Assembly: GCA_023423695.1 (NCBI GenBank)
Contig: JAFAFA010000054.1
Span: 32,359 to 96,358 of the forward strand
DNA: 64,000 nucleotides
Direction: 5' to 3'
From: Pseudomonadota bacterium
GTDB lineage: Bacteria > Pseudomonadota > Alphaproteobacteria > Azospirillales > Azospirillaceae
Position numbers and translations under genes: made by a program. The notes beneath the pieces were generated by a model. The model saw only the letters and a list, made by a program, of their open reading frames with translations, had not been told where the DNA came from and did not search any database. Positions within the stretch are counted from its first letter, which is position 1. Every line of letters starts with the position of its first letter. Positions 24,754-33,337 of this stretch are shown here, in pieces.

Positions 24754-26895
24754 ATGGCAATGCCCTTTCGCAGCCTCGAAAGCCGGACCGACCGTAAGGG
24801 ATCCCTGCGGCTGCTTCGCCTCCTTCTGGCGGTGTCGGTGGCCTTGCCCCTTGTGCTGTTCGCCGGCATCGGATGGCGCGAGCGGTGGGAAGCCCAGGAG
24901 GAGGCCGAGCGGAATGCCCGCAAGAACGCGCTGATTCTGCACGAGCATGTGCTGAAGGTGTTCGACACCATGGCGCAGGTGCTGGACAGGGTGGACGAGC
25001 GCGTCCACGGCCGAAGCTGGGACGAGATCGGCGAATCGGAAGCACTGCACCGTTATTTGCGAACTATGGTAGGCGAGCTGGATCAGGTCGGTGCCATAGG
25101 ACTGACCGATTCCGCCGGCACCGTGCGCAACTCCAGCCGCGCCTTCCCGTCGCGCAACAGCTATATCGGAAGCCGCGCCGATTTCCGGGAACAACGGGAG
25201 AGTGACGCCGGCCTGCTCATCGCCGGACCGATCGCGGATGTGGCCACCGGCCGGGCCACCTTCGGCATCAGCCGGCGCCGCAGCGGACCCGGCGGACCTG
25301 ACGGCAGCTTCGACGGGATCATCGCCGCCATCGTCAATCCCGAATATTTCTTCAGCTTCTATCGGCAGATCATCGGCACCGAAGGTGAATCGATCTCGCT
25401 GATCCGCGACGACGGCGTGATCCTGATGCGCTACCCGCCGCTGGAAGGGCGGCAGGGGCCGGCCGCGCTCCCCACCCTTCCGCCCGACCGCGGCCTGCGC
25501 GGCGAAATCCGCAATCATCCGGTCGAAGGGCTGTTCCACACCGACAACAGCCATGTGCAGGGGCTGGCCCGCGTGTTCGCCTACAAACGGGTCGGCGATT
25601 TCCCGGTCTATGTCGTCTATGGGCTCGATCAGACGCTGATCAACCGATCCTGGTGGCGCAACATGGCTCTGGACGGCGCCTTCGTCGCCCCGGCCACACT
25701 GGCGCTCGCGCTGATCGCCTGGCTCGCCTACAGCCGCGCCGCCTCCGAGAACGCGGCGGTGCGCCGCTGGGCGGAGGAGGTGCGCAACCGCGAGAGGCTG
25801 GAGGAGGCCCTGCGCCAGAGCCAGAAGATGGAGGCGCTGGGCCAGCTGACCGGCGGGGTCGCCCACGACTTCAACAATCTGCTGACCGCGGCGATGGCCA
25901 ACATGCACCTGCTGGGCCGCCATCTGCCGCCGGAGGGGCAGCGCTTCCTGACGGGCGCCAACACCGCGCTGGAACGGGCGGAGAAGCTGACCCGCCAGTT
26001 GCTGTCCTTCTCCCGCCAGGACGCGGTGAATCCGACCGTGGTCGATCTGGGCGACAGCCTGCGCCGGATGGGCGACCTGCTGGAACGGTCGGTCCGGGCC
26101 GACGTCGCGCTGGAATGGGACATCGCGCCTGTGCCGATGACGGTCGCCGTCGATTCCGTCCAGTTGGAGATGGCGGTGCTGAATCTGGTGCTGAACGCCC
26201 GCGACGCCATGCCCGGCGGCGGACGGATCCGCATAGCCGCGTCTCCCGGACCGGAACCGCGCAGCGTGCGCATCGAGGTGTCCGACACCGGAGCCGGCAT
26301 GCCGCCGGAGGTGATCGCCCGCGCCTTCGACCCCTTCTTCACCACCAAGGGCGTCGGCAAGGGCACCGGGCTCGGCCTGTCGATGGTCTATGGCTTCGCC
26401 CGCCAGTCCGGCGGCAATGCCACCATCGACAGTCGGCCGGGCGAAGGCACGCGCGTCCGCATCGACCTGCCGCTGACCGAGGCGAAGCCGCCGGAGCCGG
26501 CCCCCGCCCCCACCGTGCCGGCTGCCGACCACCGCCCAATGCGCATCCTGGTGGTGGAGGACAATCCGCTGGTCCTGATGGCGACGGTGGAAGGGCTGAC
26601 CCAGGAGGGCTTCACCGTGGAGACCGCCGAAGACGGCGTGACGGCTCTGGAACTGCTGGAAACCGACCGCGACTTCGATCTTGTCGTGTCGGATGTGGTC
26701 ATGCCCCGCGGCGTATCGGGCATCGATCTGGCACGGCACATCCGCGAACGCTGGCCGCAACTGCGCGTCCTGCTGGCATCCGGCTACAGCCCGGAATCGC
26801 TGGCGACCATGGGGGCAGATACCGCATCGGTGCTTGCCAAGCCCTTCACACCCGACCAGCTGGCCATGCGCATCAGGTCGCTGGCCGGTGCATAG
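24754..26895 (+). CDS. Hybrid sensor histidine kinase with periplasmic PDC/Cache sensor and receiver domain
   Basis: 713 residues from ATG 24754; other in-frame starts (GTG 24703, ATG 24760) are possible. Membrane helices at ~20-40 and ~305-325 flank a periplasmic Cache-type sensor. A coiled linker leads to HisKA with phospho-His in GGVAHDFNNLLTA (H371) and then the HATPase domain (NLVLNARDAM, DTGAGMPP, GTGLGLSMVYG). The C-terminal receiver starts at RILVVEDNPLVL, with phosphoacceptor Asp in LVVSDVVMP. The HDFNNLL box places it with hybrid kinases whose receiver may be an internal phosphate sink. No separate cognate regulator is adjacent. Confidence 0.92.
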   Translation: MAMPFRSLESRTDRKGSLRLLRLLLAVSVALPLVLFAGIGWRERWEAQEEAERNARKNALILHEHVLKVFDTMAQVLDRVDERVHGRSWDEIGESEALHRYLRTMVGELDQVGAIGLTDSAGTVRNSSRAFPSRNSYIGSRADFREQRESDAGLLIAGPIADVATGRATFGISRRRSGPGGPDGSFDGIIAAIVNPEYFFSFYRQIIGTEGESISLIRDDGVILMRYPPLEGRQGPAALPTLPPDRGLRGEIRNHPVEGLFHTDNSHVQGLARVFAYKRVGDFPVYVVYGLDQTLINRSWWRNMALDGAFVAPATLALALIAWLAYSRAASENAAVRRWAEEVRNRERLEEALRQSQKMEALGQLTGGVAHDFNNLLTAAMANMHLLGRHLPPEGQRFLTGANTALERAEKLTRQLLSFSRQDAVNPTVVDLGDSLRRMGDLLERSVRADVALEWDIAPVPMTVAVDSVQLEMAVLNLVLNARDAMPGGGRIRIAASPGPEPRSVRIEVSDTGAGMPPEVIARAFDPFFTTKGVGKGTGLGLSMVYGFARQSGGNATIDSRPGEGTRVRIDLPLTEAKPPEPAPAPTVPAADHRPMRILVVEDNPLVLMATVEGLTQEGFTVETAEDGVTALELLETDRDFDLVVSDVVMPRGVSGIDLARHIRERWPQLRVLLASGYSPESLATMGADTASVLAKPFTPDQLAMRIRSLAGA

Positions 26896-26926
26896 GTTCG
26901 ATGCTTCGATCCGGCAACTGCGGGGA

Positions 26927-27151
26927 TCAGGTCAGGGCGCTGACGAACATCGGCGTCCACATCGCCATGCACCAGACGAGGCCCAGGCACAGACCGCGGG
27001 TGAAGTCGTCGAAGGTCGGCTGTTCCAGGCGGTGCAGCTTCCACATCGTGTTCAGGTCGCCGGGCGTCGGGGTGGCGTCATCCGCGGCTTTGGGGAAGTT
27101 GGTGGGTTCACGGCTTGCTTTTGCGCGCCGATCGGGGTCGCGTGACGGCAT
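26927..27151 (-). CDS. Small hypothetical membrane-tail protein
   Basis: 74 residues from the internal ATG at 27149-27151, which has a GAGG upstream. The first half is polar and charged. The second half contains FDDFTRGLCLGLVWCMAMWT, a single likely membrane helix near the C-terminus. Not recognised. It lies between a kinase gene on the other strand and a terminator. Gene status is moderately supported by its composition only. Confidence 0.42.
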   Translation of the reverse strand: MPSRDPDRRAKASREPTNFPKAADDATPTPGDLNTMWKLHRLEQPTFDDFTRGLCLGLVWCMAMWTPMFVSALT

Positions 27152-27253
27152 GGCTGGGCCTCGCATCGATAGCGGAATGCCCAGAAAGTTTGTGCCCGCC
27201 GCCGCCGCCGGCCACCCTTTCTTCCGTCATCGGTGGAATTTTATCGGCATACG

Positions 27254-27291
27254 AAAAAAGGCCGCCATCCGCTGGACGGATGGGGCCTTTT
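27254..27291 (-). terminator. Bidirectional-looking rho-independent terminator
   Basis: CCATCCG (27265-27271) pairs with CGGATGG (27277-27283), extended by GGCC/GGCC and A-run/T-run flanks. On the minus strand it ends in six U residues, about 35 bp after the stop of the gene at 27325-27549. Confidence 0.85.
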
Positions 27292-27324
27292 CGCCGAGCA
27301 CCCGGCCAAATCGGCCGGATGCGC

Positions 27325-27549
27325 TCACTTGCCGGGGCGGATCACCGGGGTGAGCTGGTCGCCCCAGTTGCCGGCTTCGTTGTGATAACGGGCGGTGCGC
27401 ATCAGCTCCACCGTCACGCCGGCCTCGACCGCCTTGACGACGGCGTCGTTCAGGCGGTGCAGGTTGTTGGCGACGATGCGGATGGCGCTTTCCTGCTCCG
27501 GAGTCATCTCCGACCGGTCATCCGGCGGCGCGTCCTTGAATCCCGACAT
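27325..27549 (-). CDS. Hypothetical small cytoplasmic protein
   Basis: 74 residues from the ATG at 27547-27549 (MSGFKDAPPDD). It reads as a helical segment (TPEQESAIRIVANNLHRLND, AVVKAVEAGVTVELMRTARY) with a polar end, and has no signal peptide or cysteine. Not recognised. A clear terminator follows on its strand, which supports it as a real monocistronic gene. Confidence 0.65.
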   Translation of the reverse strand: MSGFKDAPPDDRSEMTPEQESAIRIVANNLHRLNDAVVKAVEAGVTVELMRTARYHNEAGNWGDQLTPVIRPGK

Positions 27550-27975
27550 GCGTTGTTCCTTCCCCTGGATTGGGACCGCCCCGGCGGGACCGGCAGCGGT
27601 CCAGAACTTGGTCATGATCTTGCCCGGCGTCCGATGCCGGTTTTCATCATGTAGCATATCATGTGCGCCGCGACAAAGTTCCCGACGCGTCAAACGCTTG
27701 CGACCATTGGCCTCTTGCAACCGGCGAACGGCCCTGTAGCACCTCCCGCCCAACCATGCTGCTCACGCGACGGAGATTCCCTCACAGGCAATGAATGGTT
27801 GCTGACCGCAGCCATCGGGTCGCACCCAAGGAGCCAGCGGTGTTTTGTTTCCAATTTGCAAAACAAGATTTCGTTCAGAGGCTCACATAACTTTTGGATT
27901 AACTCGGCTGTTGACGCCCGTCAATTGCAATGCCCAATATTCGAAACAAACTTATTTCCCCCTACGGAGATCATC
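27550..27975. other. Divergent intergenic region, AT-richer
   Basis: 426 bp between two divergent small genes. The stretch 27840-27970 is markedly lower in GC than the surroundings and likely carries the promoter of the secreted-protein gene. An open frame runs through it in phase with that gene but has no coding look. No RNA gene recognised. Confidence 0.45.
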
Positions 27976-28344
27976 TTGAAGAACATCGCCGCCAAGGCCC
28001 TGCTGGTTGCGTCCTCGCTGTTCCTGATGCACGGCGCGGCACTCGCCGGCCAGCAGGACTTCACGATCGTCAACAAGACCGGCTACGCGCTGAAGCATAT
28101 CTATGTGTCCGAGAAGAATAACAACAGCTGGGACGAAGACATCCTCGGCCGCGACGTCCTGGAGGACGGCGAGTACTTCGAAATTTCCTTCGCCAAGGCC
28201 GAGAAGACTTGCAAGTGGGACATGAAGGTCGTCTATGACGACGGCGAGTCGGCCGTTTGGGACGGGCTGAACCTGTGCCAGATCTCCAAGCTGACGCTGA
28301 AGTGGAACAAGAACACCGGCGTTACCTCGGCGCAGACCGAGTAA
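27976..28344 (+). CDS. Small secreted protein, unknown function
   Basis: 122 residues from TTG 27976, preceded by GGAG at 27965-27968. A signal peptide (~1-24: KNIAAKALLVASSLFLM, then AALA) leads to a compact domain. That domain has QQDFTIVNKTGYALKHIYVS at its start, two cysteines (KTCKWDM and NLCQIS) that could form a disulfide, and a beta-rich pattern (MKVVYDDGESAVWDGLNLC). Its lower GC and Lys/Asn content differ from neighbours. The family looks conserved but I cannot name it. It ends exactly at a MITE-like element whose first base overlaps the stop codon. Confidence 0.75.
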   Translation: MKNIAAKALLVASSLFLMHGAALAGQQDFTIVNKTGYALKHIYVSEKNNNSWDEDILGRDVLEDGEYFEISFAKAEKTCKWDMKVVYDDGESAVWDGLNLCQISKLTLKWNKNTGVTSAQTE

Positions 28345-28455
28345 TACCAGCGGTCATTCATGATGATCGCTGGTATCCGTGCCGACTGGCACGGCGGCGG
28401 CCCATGCCGCCGAAGCTTTTGATCCTGACAAGTCGGGATCAAAAGCCGCTGGTAT
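28344..28455. mobile_element. MITE-like palindromic element
   Basis: About 112 bp bounded by perfect 10-base inverted ends, ATACCAGCGG (28344-28353) and CCGCTGGTAT (28446-28455). Inside are a TACCAGCG/CGCTGGTA hairpin (28345-28375) and a GCTTTTGATCC/GGATCAAAAGC hairpin (28415-28446). It encodes nothing. It lies between the secreted-protein stop and the 3' end of the ABC ATPase gene, where a permease would be expected. Confidence 0.6.
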
Positions 28456-28462
28456 AAGGTCC

Positions 28463-29395
28463 TCAGCGGAAGTTGTCGGTGCTGCGGTTCATCAGGTGGA
28501 TGAAGACGTCTTCCAACGTCGGGTCCGTCGCGGTGATCCGCAGATCCGGCCGTCCGGCCCAGGGGGCGAGCGCCCGGTCCAGGGCCACGGCATCGGTGCC
28601 GCTGACATGCAGGCGGCTGCCGAAGACGGCCACCATTTCCACCCCCGGCTGACCGTCCAGCGTCGCGGCGATACGGTGCAGGCCTTCGCCCGCGACCAGA
28701 CGGGTGTGCAGGCCCGAACCGGCAATGACCTGCTCCACCGTGCCGTGGGCCATCATCGTGCCATAGGCGATGTAGGCGATGCGGTGGCAACGCTCCGCCT
28801 CATCCATGTAATGGGTGCTGACCAGCACGGTCAGCCCTTCCCCGGCCAGCCGGTGGATCTCGTCCCAGAACTCCCGACGCGCCTTGGGATCGACGCCGGC
28901 GGTCGGCTCGTCGAGAAGCAAAAGCTTCGGCTCGTGCAGGATGCAGGCCGCCAGCGCGAGGCGCTGTTTCCAGCCCCCCGACAATTCGCCGGCCAGCTGC
29001 GTGCGGCGGTTGAACAGCCCCAGCCGGTCCAGCGCCTCGGCCACCCTCCGCCGCCGGTCGGGCAGGCCGTACATGCGGGCGACGAAGTCCAGATTCTCGA
29101 CGATGCTCAGATCCTCCCAGAAGCTGAACTTCTGGGTCATGTAGCCGACCTGCCGCTTGATCTCCGCGCTCTGCCTACGGATGTCGAGGCCGAGGCAGGT
29201 CCCCTCCCCCGCATCCGCGGTCAGCAGGCCGCACAACAGGCGGATCGTCGTGGTCTTGCCCGACCCGTTGGGGCCGAGAAAGCCATAGATCTCCCCGGTC
29301 TCCACCCGGATCGACACATCGTCGACCACGGTCTTGCTGCCGAACCGCTTCACCAGCCCGCGCACGTCGATGGCGGGAGGGGCCTCCGCCGTCAT
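28463..29395 (-). CDS. ABC transporter ATP-binding protein (DrrA/YhiH-type export)
   Basis: 310 residues. Walker A is GPNGSGKTTT, the ABC signature is GELSGGWKQRL, and Walker B is LLLLDEPTAGVDP. The C-terminal ~80 residues (GSRLHVSGTDAVALD, LEDVFIHLM) are typical of ABC-2 exporter ATPases. Its ATG overlaps the stop of the HlyD gene (ATGA), so it is the third gene of a TetR-HlyD-ATPase operon. The ABC-2 permease that normally follows is absent. Instead a MITE-like element and an unrelated opposing gene lie within 120 bp. Confidence 0.92.
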   Translation of the reverse strand: MTAEAPPAIDVRGLVKRFGSKTVVDDVSIRVETGEIYGFLGPNGSGKTTTIRLLCGLLTADAGEGTCLGLDIRRQSAEIKRQVGYMTQKFSFWEDLSIVENLDFVARMYGLPDRRRRVAEALDRLGLFNRRTQLAGELSGGWKQRLALAACILHEPKLLLLDEPTAGVDPKARREFWDEIHRLAGEGLTVLVSTHYMDEAERCHRIAYIAYGTMMAHGTVEQVIAGSGLHTRLVAGEGLHRIAATLDGQPGVEMVAVFGSRLHVSGTDAVALDRALAPWAGRPDLRITATDPTLEDVFIHLMNRSTDNFR

Positions 29396-30375
29396 TGCGG
29401 CCTCTCCGCCGGCCGAACATCGGTGGGCCAGACATCCACGGGCAGCCCCGGATTCAGCGGCCTGCCGGGCACCGCCTCCACCCGGAAGACCAGCTTTTCG
29501 CGGCTGCCGACGCTGTAGATCACCGGCGGTGTGTATTCCGCCTGGGAGGCGATGCGCGTGACCCGCGCCGACAGGCCGGGCGGGCAGCCGTCGCAGCGCA
29601 CCGACAGCGCTGTTCCCGGCGCCACCGCCGCCAGGGCGGTTTCCGGAACGAACAGCACCAGCTTCACCCGTTCCGGCGGCAGCAGCGACACCACCGGGGA
29701 ACCCGCCGGCACCCATTCGCCCGGGTTGTAGAGCGTGTCGTCCACCAGGGCCGCGACCGGCGCGGCGGGCGCCAGATCGGCCAACCGGCGTTCGGCCTGG
29801 GCCAGCGCCGCTTCCGCCTGGGACACCGCCTCGTCGGCGGCGCGCAACTGCTCGGGCCGGGCGGCCAGCGCCGCGACCGCCAATTGCGCGTCGGCCTCCG
29901 CCAGTTGGCCGCGGTCGCGGTCGTGGGCGGCGCGCGCCTGATCGAGCTTGTCGGGGGAGGTGACCTTACGGGCGACCAGTTCCTGCTGGCGGGCCAGTTC
30001 GGCGGAGGAAAAGCGCAGGGCCGCCTCCGCCCGCGCCTTCTGGGCGGTCAGCACCGCCACCTCCTGCGGCCGCTTGCCGGTGGCGAGATCTGCACGCTGA
30101 GCCCGCGCCTGGGCCAGCGCCGCGGCCAGCCGGTCGCGCTCCGCGTTGGCCGTGGCACGGTCGATGGCGAACAGAGGCGCCCCTGCCGCCACTTGCGCGC
30201 CGCGGGCCACCGACAGGCTTTCCAGGGTTCCGGCACTGGGGGCGGCGATGCGCAGATACTCCCCCTCGACATAGCCATGGGCGAGCGGCGGCGGACCGCC
30301 GGCACCGAAGGGCAGCCCAAGCGCCAGCGCGAGGGCAGCCAGCGCATCCGCGAGACCGGCCATGAAGCCGCTCAT
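29392..30375 (-). CDS. HlyD-family periplasmic adaptor (membrane fusion protein)
   Basis: 327 residues. An N-terminal hydrophobic anchor (~8-27) is followed by a biotinyl-lipoyl-like half-motif (LRIAAPSAGTLESLSVARG). Then comes a long Ala/Arg/Glu-rich coiled coil (~75-190) and a beta-barrel end (VVSLLPPERVKLVLFVPE). Such adaptors join an inner-membrane exporter to the outer membrane. Start and stop overlap TetR and ATPase genes by four bases on each side, so all three are translationally coupled. Confidence 0.9.
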   Translation of the reverse strand: MSGFMAGLADALAALALALGLPFGAGGPPPLAHGYVEGEYLRIAAPSAGTLESLSVARGAQVAAGAPLFAIDRATANAERDRLAAALAQARAQRADLATGKRPQEVAVLTAQKARAEAALRFSSAELARQQELVARKVTSPDKLDQARAAHDRDRGQLAEADAQLAVAALAARPEQLRAADEAVSQAEAALAQAERRLADLAPAAPVAALVDDTLYNPGEWVPAGSPVVSLLPPERVKLVLFVPETALAAVAPGTALSVRCDGCPPGLSARVTRIASQAEYTPPVIYSVGSREKLVFRVEAVPGRPLNPGLPVDVWPTDVRPAERPQ

Positions 30376-31043
30376 GGCGTTGTCTCCGCCACATCCCGCA
30401 GCAGCACCCGGCGCAGGTTGCCGATATGCGTCTCCACCAGTGCCGGCACGTCCAGCGGCGGTTCGCCGTCCAGCCCGTCGAAGGAGGTGCGCCAGACCGC
30501 GCTCATCAGCAGCGGGGCGACGATCAGGCGGACAGTGGGATCGACGGCCACCGGACGGAACTCCCCGCTGGCGATTCCCCGCTGCAGCAGCGAAGCCAGC
30601 ACACCGAAGCCGCGGCGGATCACCTCGCGGTGGTAGAAGGCGGCAAGATCCGGGAAATTGCCGGCCTCCGCGATCACCAGCCGCGGGATGGTGGCCGCAC
30701 GCGTGGTCGCAACCAGATGCGCCACCATGCGCAACAGCCGCTCCAGCACCGGAAAGCACGGCCCGTCTGCGGCGGAGACCAAGGCTTCGGCCTGCTCCAG
30801 ATTGGGCAGGATGGCAGCGCGGATCACCGCCTTGAACAGCTCGTCCTTGCTGGGGAAGTAGAGGTAGAGCGTGCCCTTGCTGACGCCGGCACGTGCCGCC
30901 ACCTCCTCCAGCCTCGCGGCGGCGAAGCCGCGTTCGGCGAAGACATCCATCGCCGCACCGACGATCTCCTGCGGGCGGGCATCCTTGCGGCGGCGCCAGC
31001 GCGGCGGAGCTTCCGGTTCAGGGCGGGGAAGGCGGTCGGGCAT
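30372..31043 (-). CDS. TetR-family repressor of the HlyD/ABC operon
   Basis: 223 residues. The TetR HTH is at ~22-68 (EIVGAAMDVFAERGFAAARL, AGVSKGTLYLYFPSKDELF). A C-terminal ligand-binding domain of the AcrR/TetR_C type follows (FYHREVIRRGFGVLASLLQR). It is first in the operon, directly behind a perfect palindrome at 31061-31074 that is a likely autoregulatory operator. The ligand is unknown. By position it would relieve repression of the efflux genes. Confidence 0.93.
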   Translation of the reverse strand: MPDRLPRPEPEAPPRWRRRKDARPQEIVGAAMDVFAERGFAAARLEEVAARAGVSKGTLYLYFPSKDELFKAVIRAAILPNLEQAEALVSAADGPCFPVLERLLRMVAHLVATTRAATIPRLVIAEAGNFPDLAAFYHREVIRRGFGVLASLLQRGIASGEFRPVAVDPTVRLIVAPLLMSAVWRTSFDGLDGEPPLDVPALVETHIGNLRRVLLRDVAETTP

Positions 31044-31060
31044 GTGCAGCCCTCTTCATT

Positions 31061-31074
31061 ACTGACCGGTCAGT
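31061..31074. promoter_or_regulatory. TetR operator palindrome
   Basis: ACTGACCGGTCAGT is a perfect 14-base palindrome, 17 bases upstream of the TetR start codon on the minus strand. It has the size and TGAC-type half-sites seen for TetR/AcrR operators. Confidence 0.7.
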
Positions 31075-31409
31075 TATTAACATGAAACCGCCTTGCCACC
31101 AATGGCCAAGCCCGTTGTGCAGCGCAACAAAATCTATGCAAAAGGTCTTGCCTTTCGGCGAGTAGTCACGGACACTTTCCACCGGTTGGCAGCGTGCGAA
31201 CGTGCCGCAGCCAAGCCTGGCCCGGCGAACGGGCATCAAGAACCGGGCATCAAGAAAATAGGGCACGAACAGCGCGGCCGGACCAACGGTCGCCGCGGTT
31301 TTCGGGAGGGACGGATCAAGGCGCTGACGCCAGGACCCGATGCTTTGCGATACCCGGATCATTCCATCCGGCGCGCGGCCGGGTCCCCAGCCGAGCGAGG
31401 GGATCGATC
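31075..31409. other. Region upstream of nifA
   Basis: 335 bp between the TetR operator and nifA. A near-palindrome TTGTGC-AGC-GCAACAA is at about 31115-31130, and a short direct repeat GGGCATCAAGAA occurs twice near 31228-31255. No TGT-N10-ACA site or clear -24/-12 element is seen, so nifA is probably read by a sigma70-type promoter I cannot place. No gene found. Confidence 0.45.
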
Positions 31410-33293
31410 ATGCCGAGTGCTGCCCAGTCCGCGTCATCTTCCAGCCTCGAGCTGCTGACGATCTACGAGGTCAGCAAGATCCTCGGGTCGTCGTTGGATT
31501 TGGAACAGACCCTGCGCGAAGTGCTGCGCGCCTTGTCCTACCAACTGCAGATGCACCGTGGCCGCGTCTACCTCCAGGGGGAGGACAATGCGCTACGTCT
31601 GGTCGCGGCCCTGGGACTGCCGAAGGATTCGACGGCGCAGGAGATCGACTACAGCCAGGGCGAAGGCATCAGCGGCCGCATCCTGAAGACCGGCATGCCG
31701 GCCGTCGTCCCCAATCTGGCCGAAGAGCCGCTGTTCAACAACCGTTCCGGCGGGCGGGACGACCTGGACGAACAAGTTGCCTCGCTGGTCGGTGTTCCGA
31801 TCAAGGCGGCCGGCACCGTCGTCGGCGTGCTGACCATCGACCGCATTTCCGACGACGGCCCCAGCGGCCATTTCGGCTCCGACGTCCGCTTCCTGACCAT
31901 GGTCGCCAACCTGATCGGCCAGACCGTGCGCCTGCACCGGACGGTGGCGGAGGAGCGGCGCTTCATGATGCGCGAGACCTTCCGCGTCCAGAAGGAACTG
32001 CGGCCGGTGGTGGCCCCGGTCAACGACGTGGTCTGCACCAGCCCCAACATGGTCGATGTGCTGGCCCAGGTGCACCGGGTGGCGCCCTTCAAGTCCACCG
32101 TGCTGATCCGTGGCGAGAGCGGCACCGGCAAGGAACTGATCGCGCGGGCCATCCACAACCTGTCGCCGCGCAAGGACGCCCCCTTCATCCGGGTCAACTG
32201 CGCCGCCCTGCCCGAATCGCTGCTGGAATCGGAATTGTTCGGCCACGAGAAGGGATCCTTCACCGGCGCCCAGAAGGACCACAAGGGCCGGTTCGAACTG
32301 GCGTCGGGCGGCACGCTGTTCCTGGACGAGATCGGCGACATCTCCTCCAACTTCCAGGCCAAGCTTCTGCGCGTGCTGCAGGAGCAGGAGTTCGAGCGGG
32401 TCGGCGGGTCGAAGACGATCAAGACGGACGTCCGCCTGATCTGCGCCACCAACCTGAACCTGGAGGAGGCGGTCGGCCACGGCAAGTTCCGCGCCGATCT
32501 GTATTTCCGCATCAACGTGGTGACGATCCACCTGCCGCCGCTGCGCGAGCGGCGCGGCGACATCGCTATGCTGGCCAAGCATTTCGTCGCCAAATTCGCA
32601 CGCGACAACGGCCTGAGCCTGGACATCGACCGTGACGCGCTGGAGGTGCTGAACCGCTGCACCTGGCCGGGCAACGTGCGCGAACTGGAAAACTGCATCG
32701 AGCGCGCGGCGACCCAATGCCGCAACGGCACCATCCGCGTGCCCGACCTGTCCTGCAGCATGAATCTCTGCAATTCGTCGGTGCTGTTCCAGTACCGCAC
32801 CATGGGGGGCGCCGTCGGCGGGCTGGCCCCGTCGATGAGCGGCACTCCGACAAACCCGTCGGGCGCCAACCCGGCTTTTGGACGCCAGCAGCCGACGACC
32901 AACGCCGGCATGCCGCCGGCCGTGCCGGTACCGGCGAATGGGACGCCAAACGGAACGCAGCAGTGGCCGGCCTGCGCATCGGGCTGTTCCGCCGGTCCGG
33001 CGCCGGTCTGCGGCGCGTCCAAGCCGCTGCCGCCGACCGCCATCGCTCCCCTGCCCACTCCCCAGCCGGCAGCCGCCGCTCCCGCGGCTCACTCCGCCCC
33101 GGCACCGCAGCCTGCCGATGTTTCCGACCTGCCTCTGGACGAACCGGAGTCGGGTCCGTTGCGCGACCGGCTGGTGTGGGCGATGGAGCGCACCGGCTGG
33201 GTGCAGGCCAAGGCCGCCCGCCTGCTGGGCATGACCACCCGCCAGGTCAGCTACGCGCTCCGCAAGTACAACATCGAGATCAAGAGGTTCTAA
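31410..33293 (+). CDS. nifA: Nitrogen-fixation transcriptional activator NifA
   Basis: 627 residues from ATG 31410. An N-terminal GAF domain (~15-185) leads to the sigma54-interacting AAA+ domain with Walker A GESGTGKE (~235-242) and the sigma54-contact loop GSFTGA (282-287). A C-terminal Fis-type HTH is at ~587-627. The oxygen-sensing pattern C-X11-C-X19-C-X4-C is exact (C417, C429, C449, C454), marking the redox-sensitive alphaproteobacterial class. The interdomain linker (~455-575) is long, Pro/Ala/Asn-rich, and carries a second Cys group C522, C526, C534. NifA activates nif promoters such as that of nifB downstream when oxygen is low. Confidence 0.97.
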   Translation: MPSAAQSASSSSLELLTIYEVSKILGSSLDLEQTLREVLRALSYQLQMHRGRVYLQGEDNALRLVAALGLPKDSTAQEIDYSQGEGISGRILKTGMPAVVPNLAEEPLFNNRSGGRDDLDEQVASLVGVPIKAAGTVVGVLTIDRISDDGPSGHFGSDVRFLTMVANLIGQTVRLHRTVAEERRFMMRETFRVQKELRPVVAPVNDVVCTSPNMVDVLAQVHRVAPFKSTVLIRGESGTGKELIARAIHNLSPRKDAPFIRVNCAALPESLLESELFGHEKGSFTGAQKDHKGRFELASGGTLFLDEIGDISSNFQAKLLRVLQEQEFERVGGSKTIKTDVRLICATNLNLEEAVGHGKFRADLYFRINVVTIHLPPLRERRGDIAMLAKHFVAKFARDNGLSLDIDRDALEVLNRCTWPGNVRELENCIERAATQCRNGTIRVPDLSCSMNLCNSSVLFQYRTMGGAVGGLAPSMSGTPTNPSGANPAFGRQQPTTNAGMPPAVPVPANGTPNGTQQWPACASGCSAGPAPVCGASKPLPPTAIAPLPTPQPAAAAPAAHSAPAPQPADVSDLPLDEPESGPLRDRLVWAMERTGWVQAKAARLLGMTTRQVSYALRKYNIEIKRF

Positions 33294-33337
33294 GGCCGTC
33301 GGCTGAGGGATGCCACGACCACTGCCGTCGCACCCGG

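Noticed and set aside
31115..31130. TTGTGC-AGC-GCAACAA as a NifA or FNR site before nifA
   Set aside because: The spacing between TGT and ACA is 8, not 10, and it does not match the FNR half-sites.
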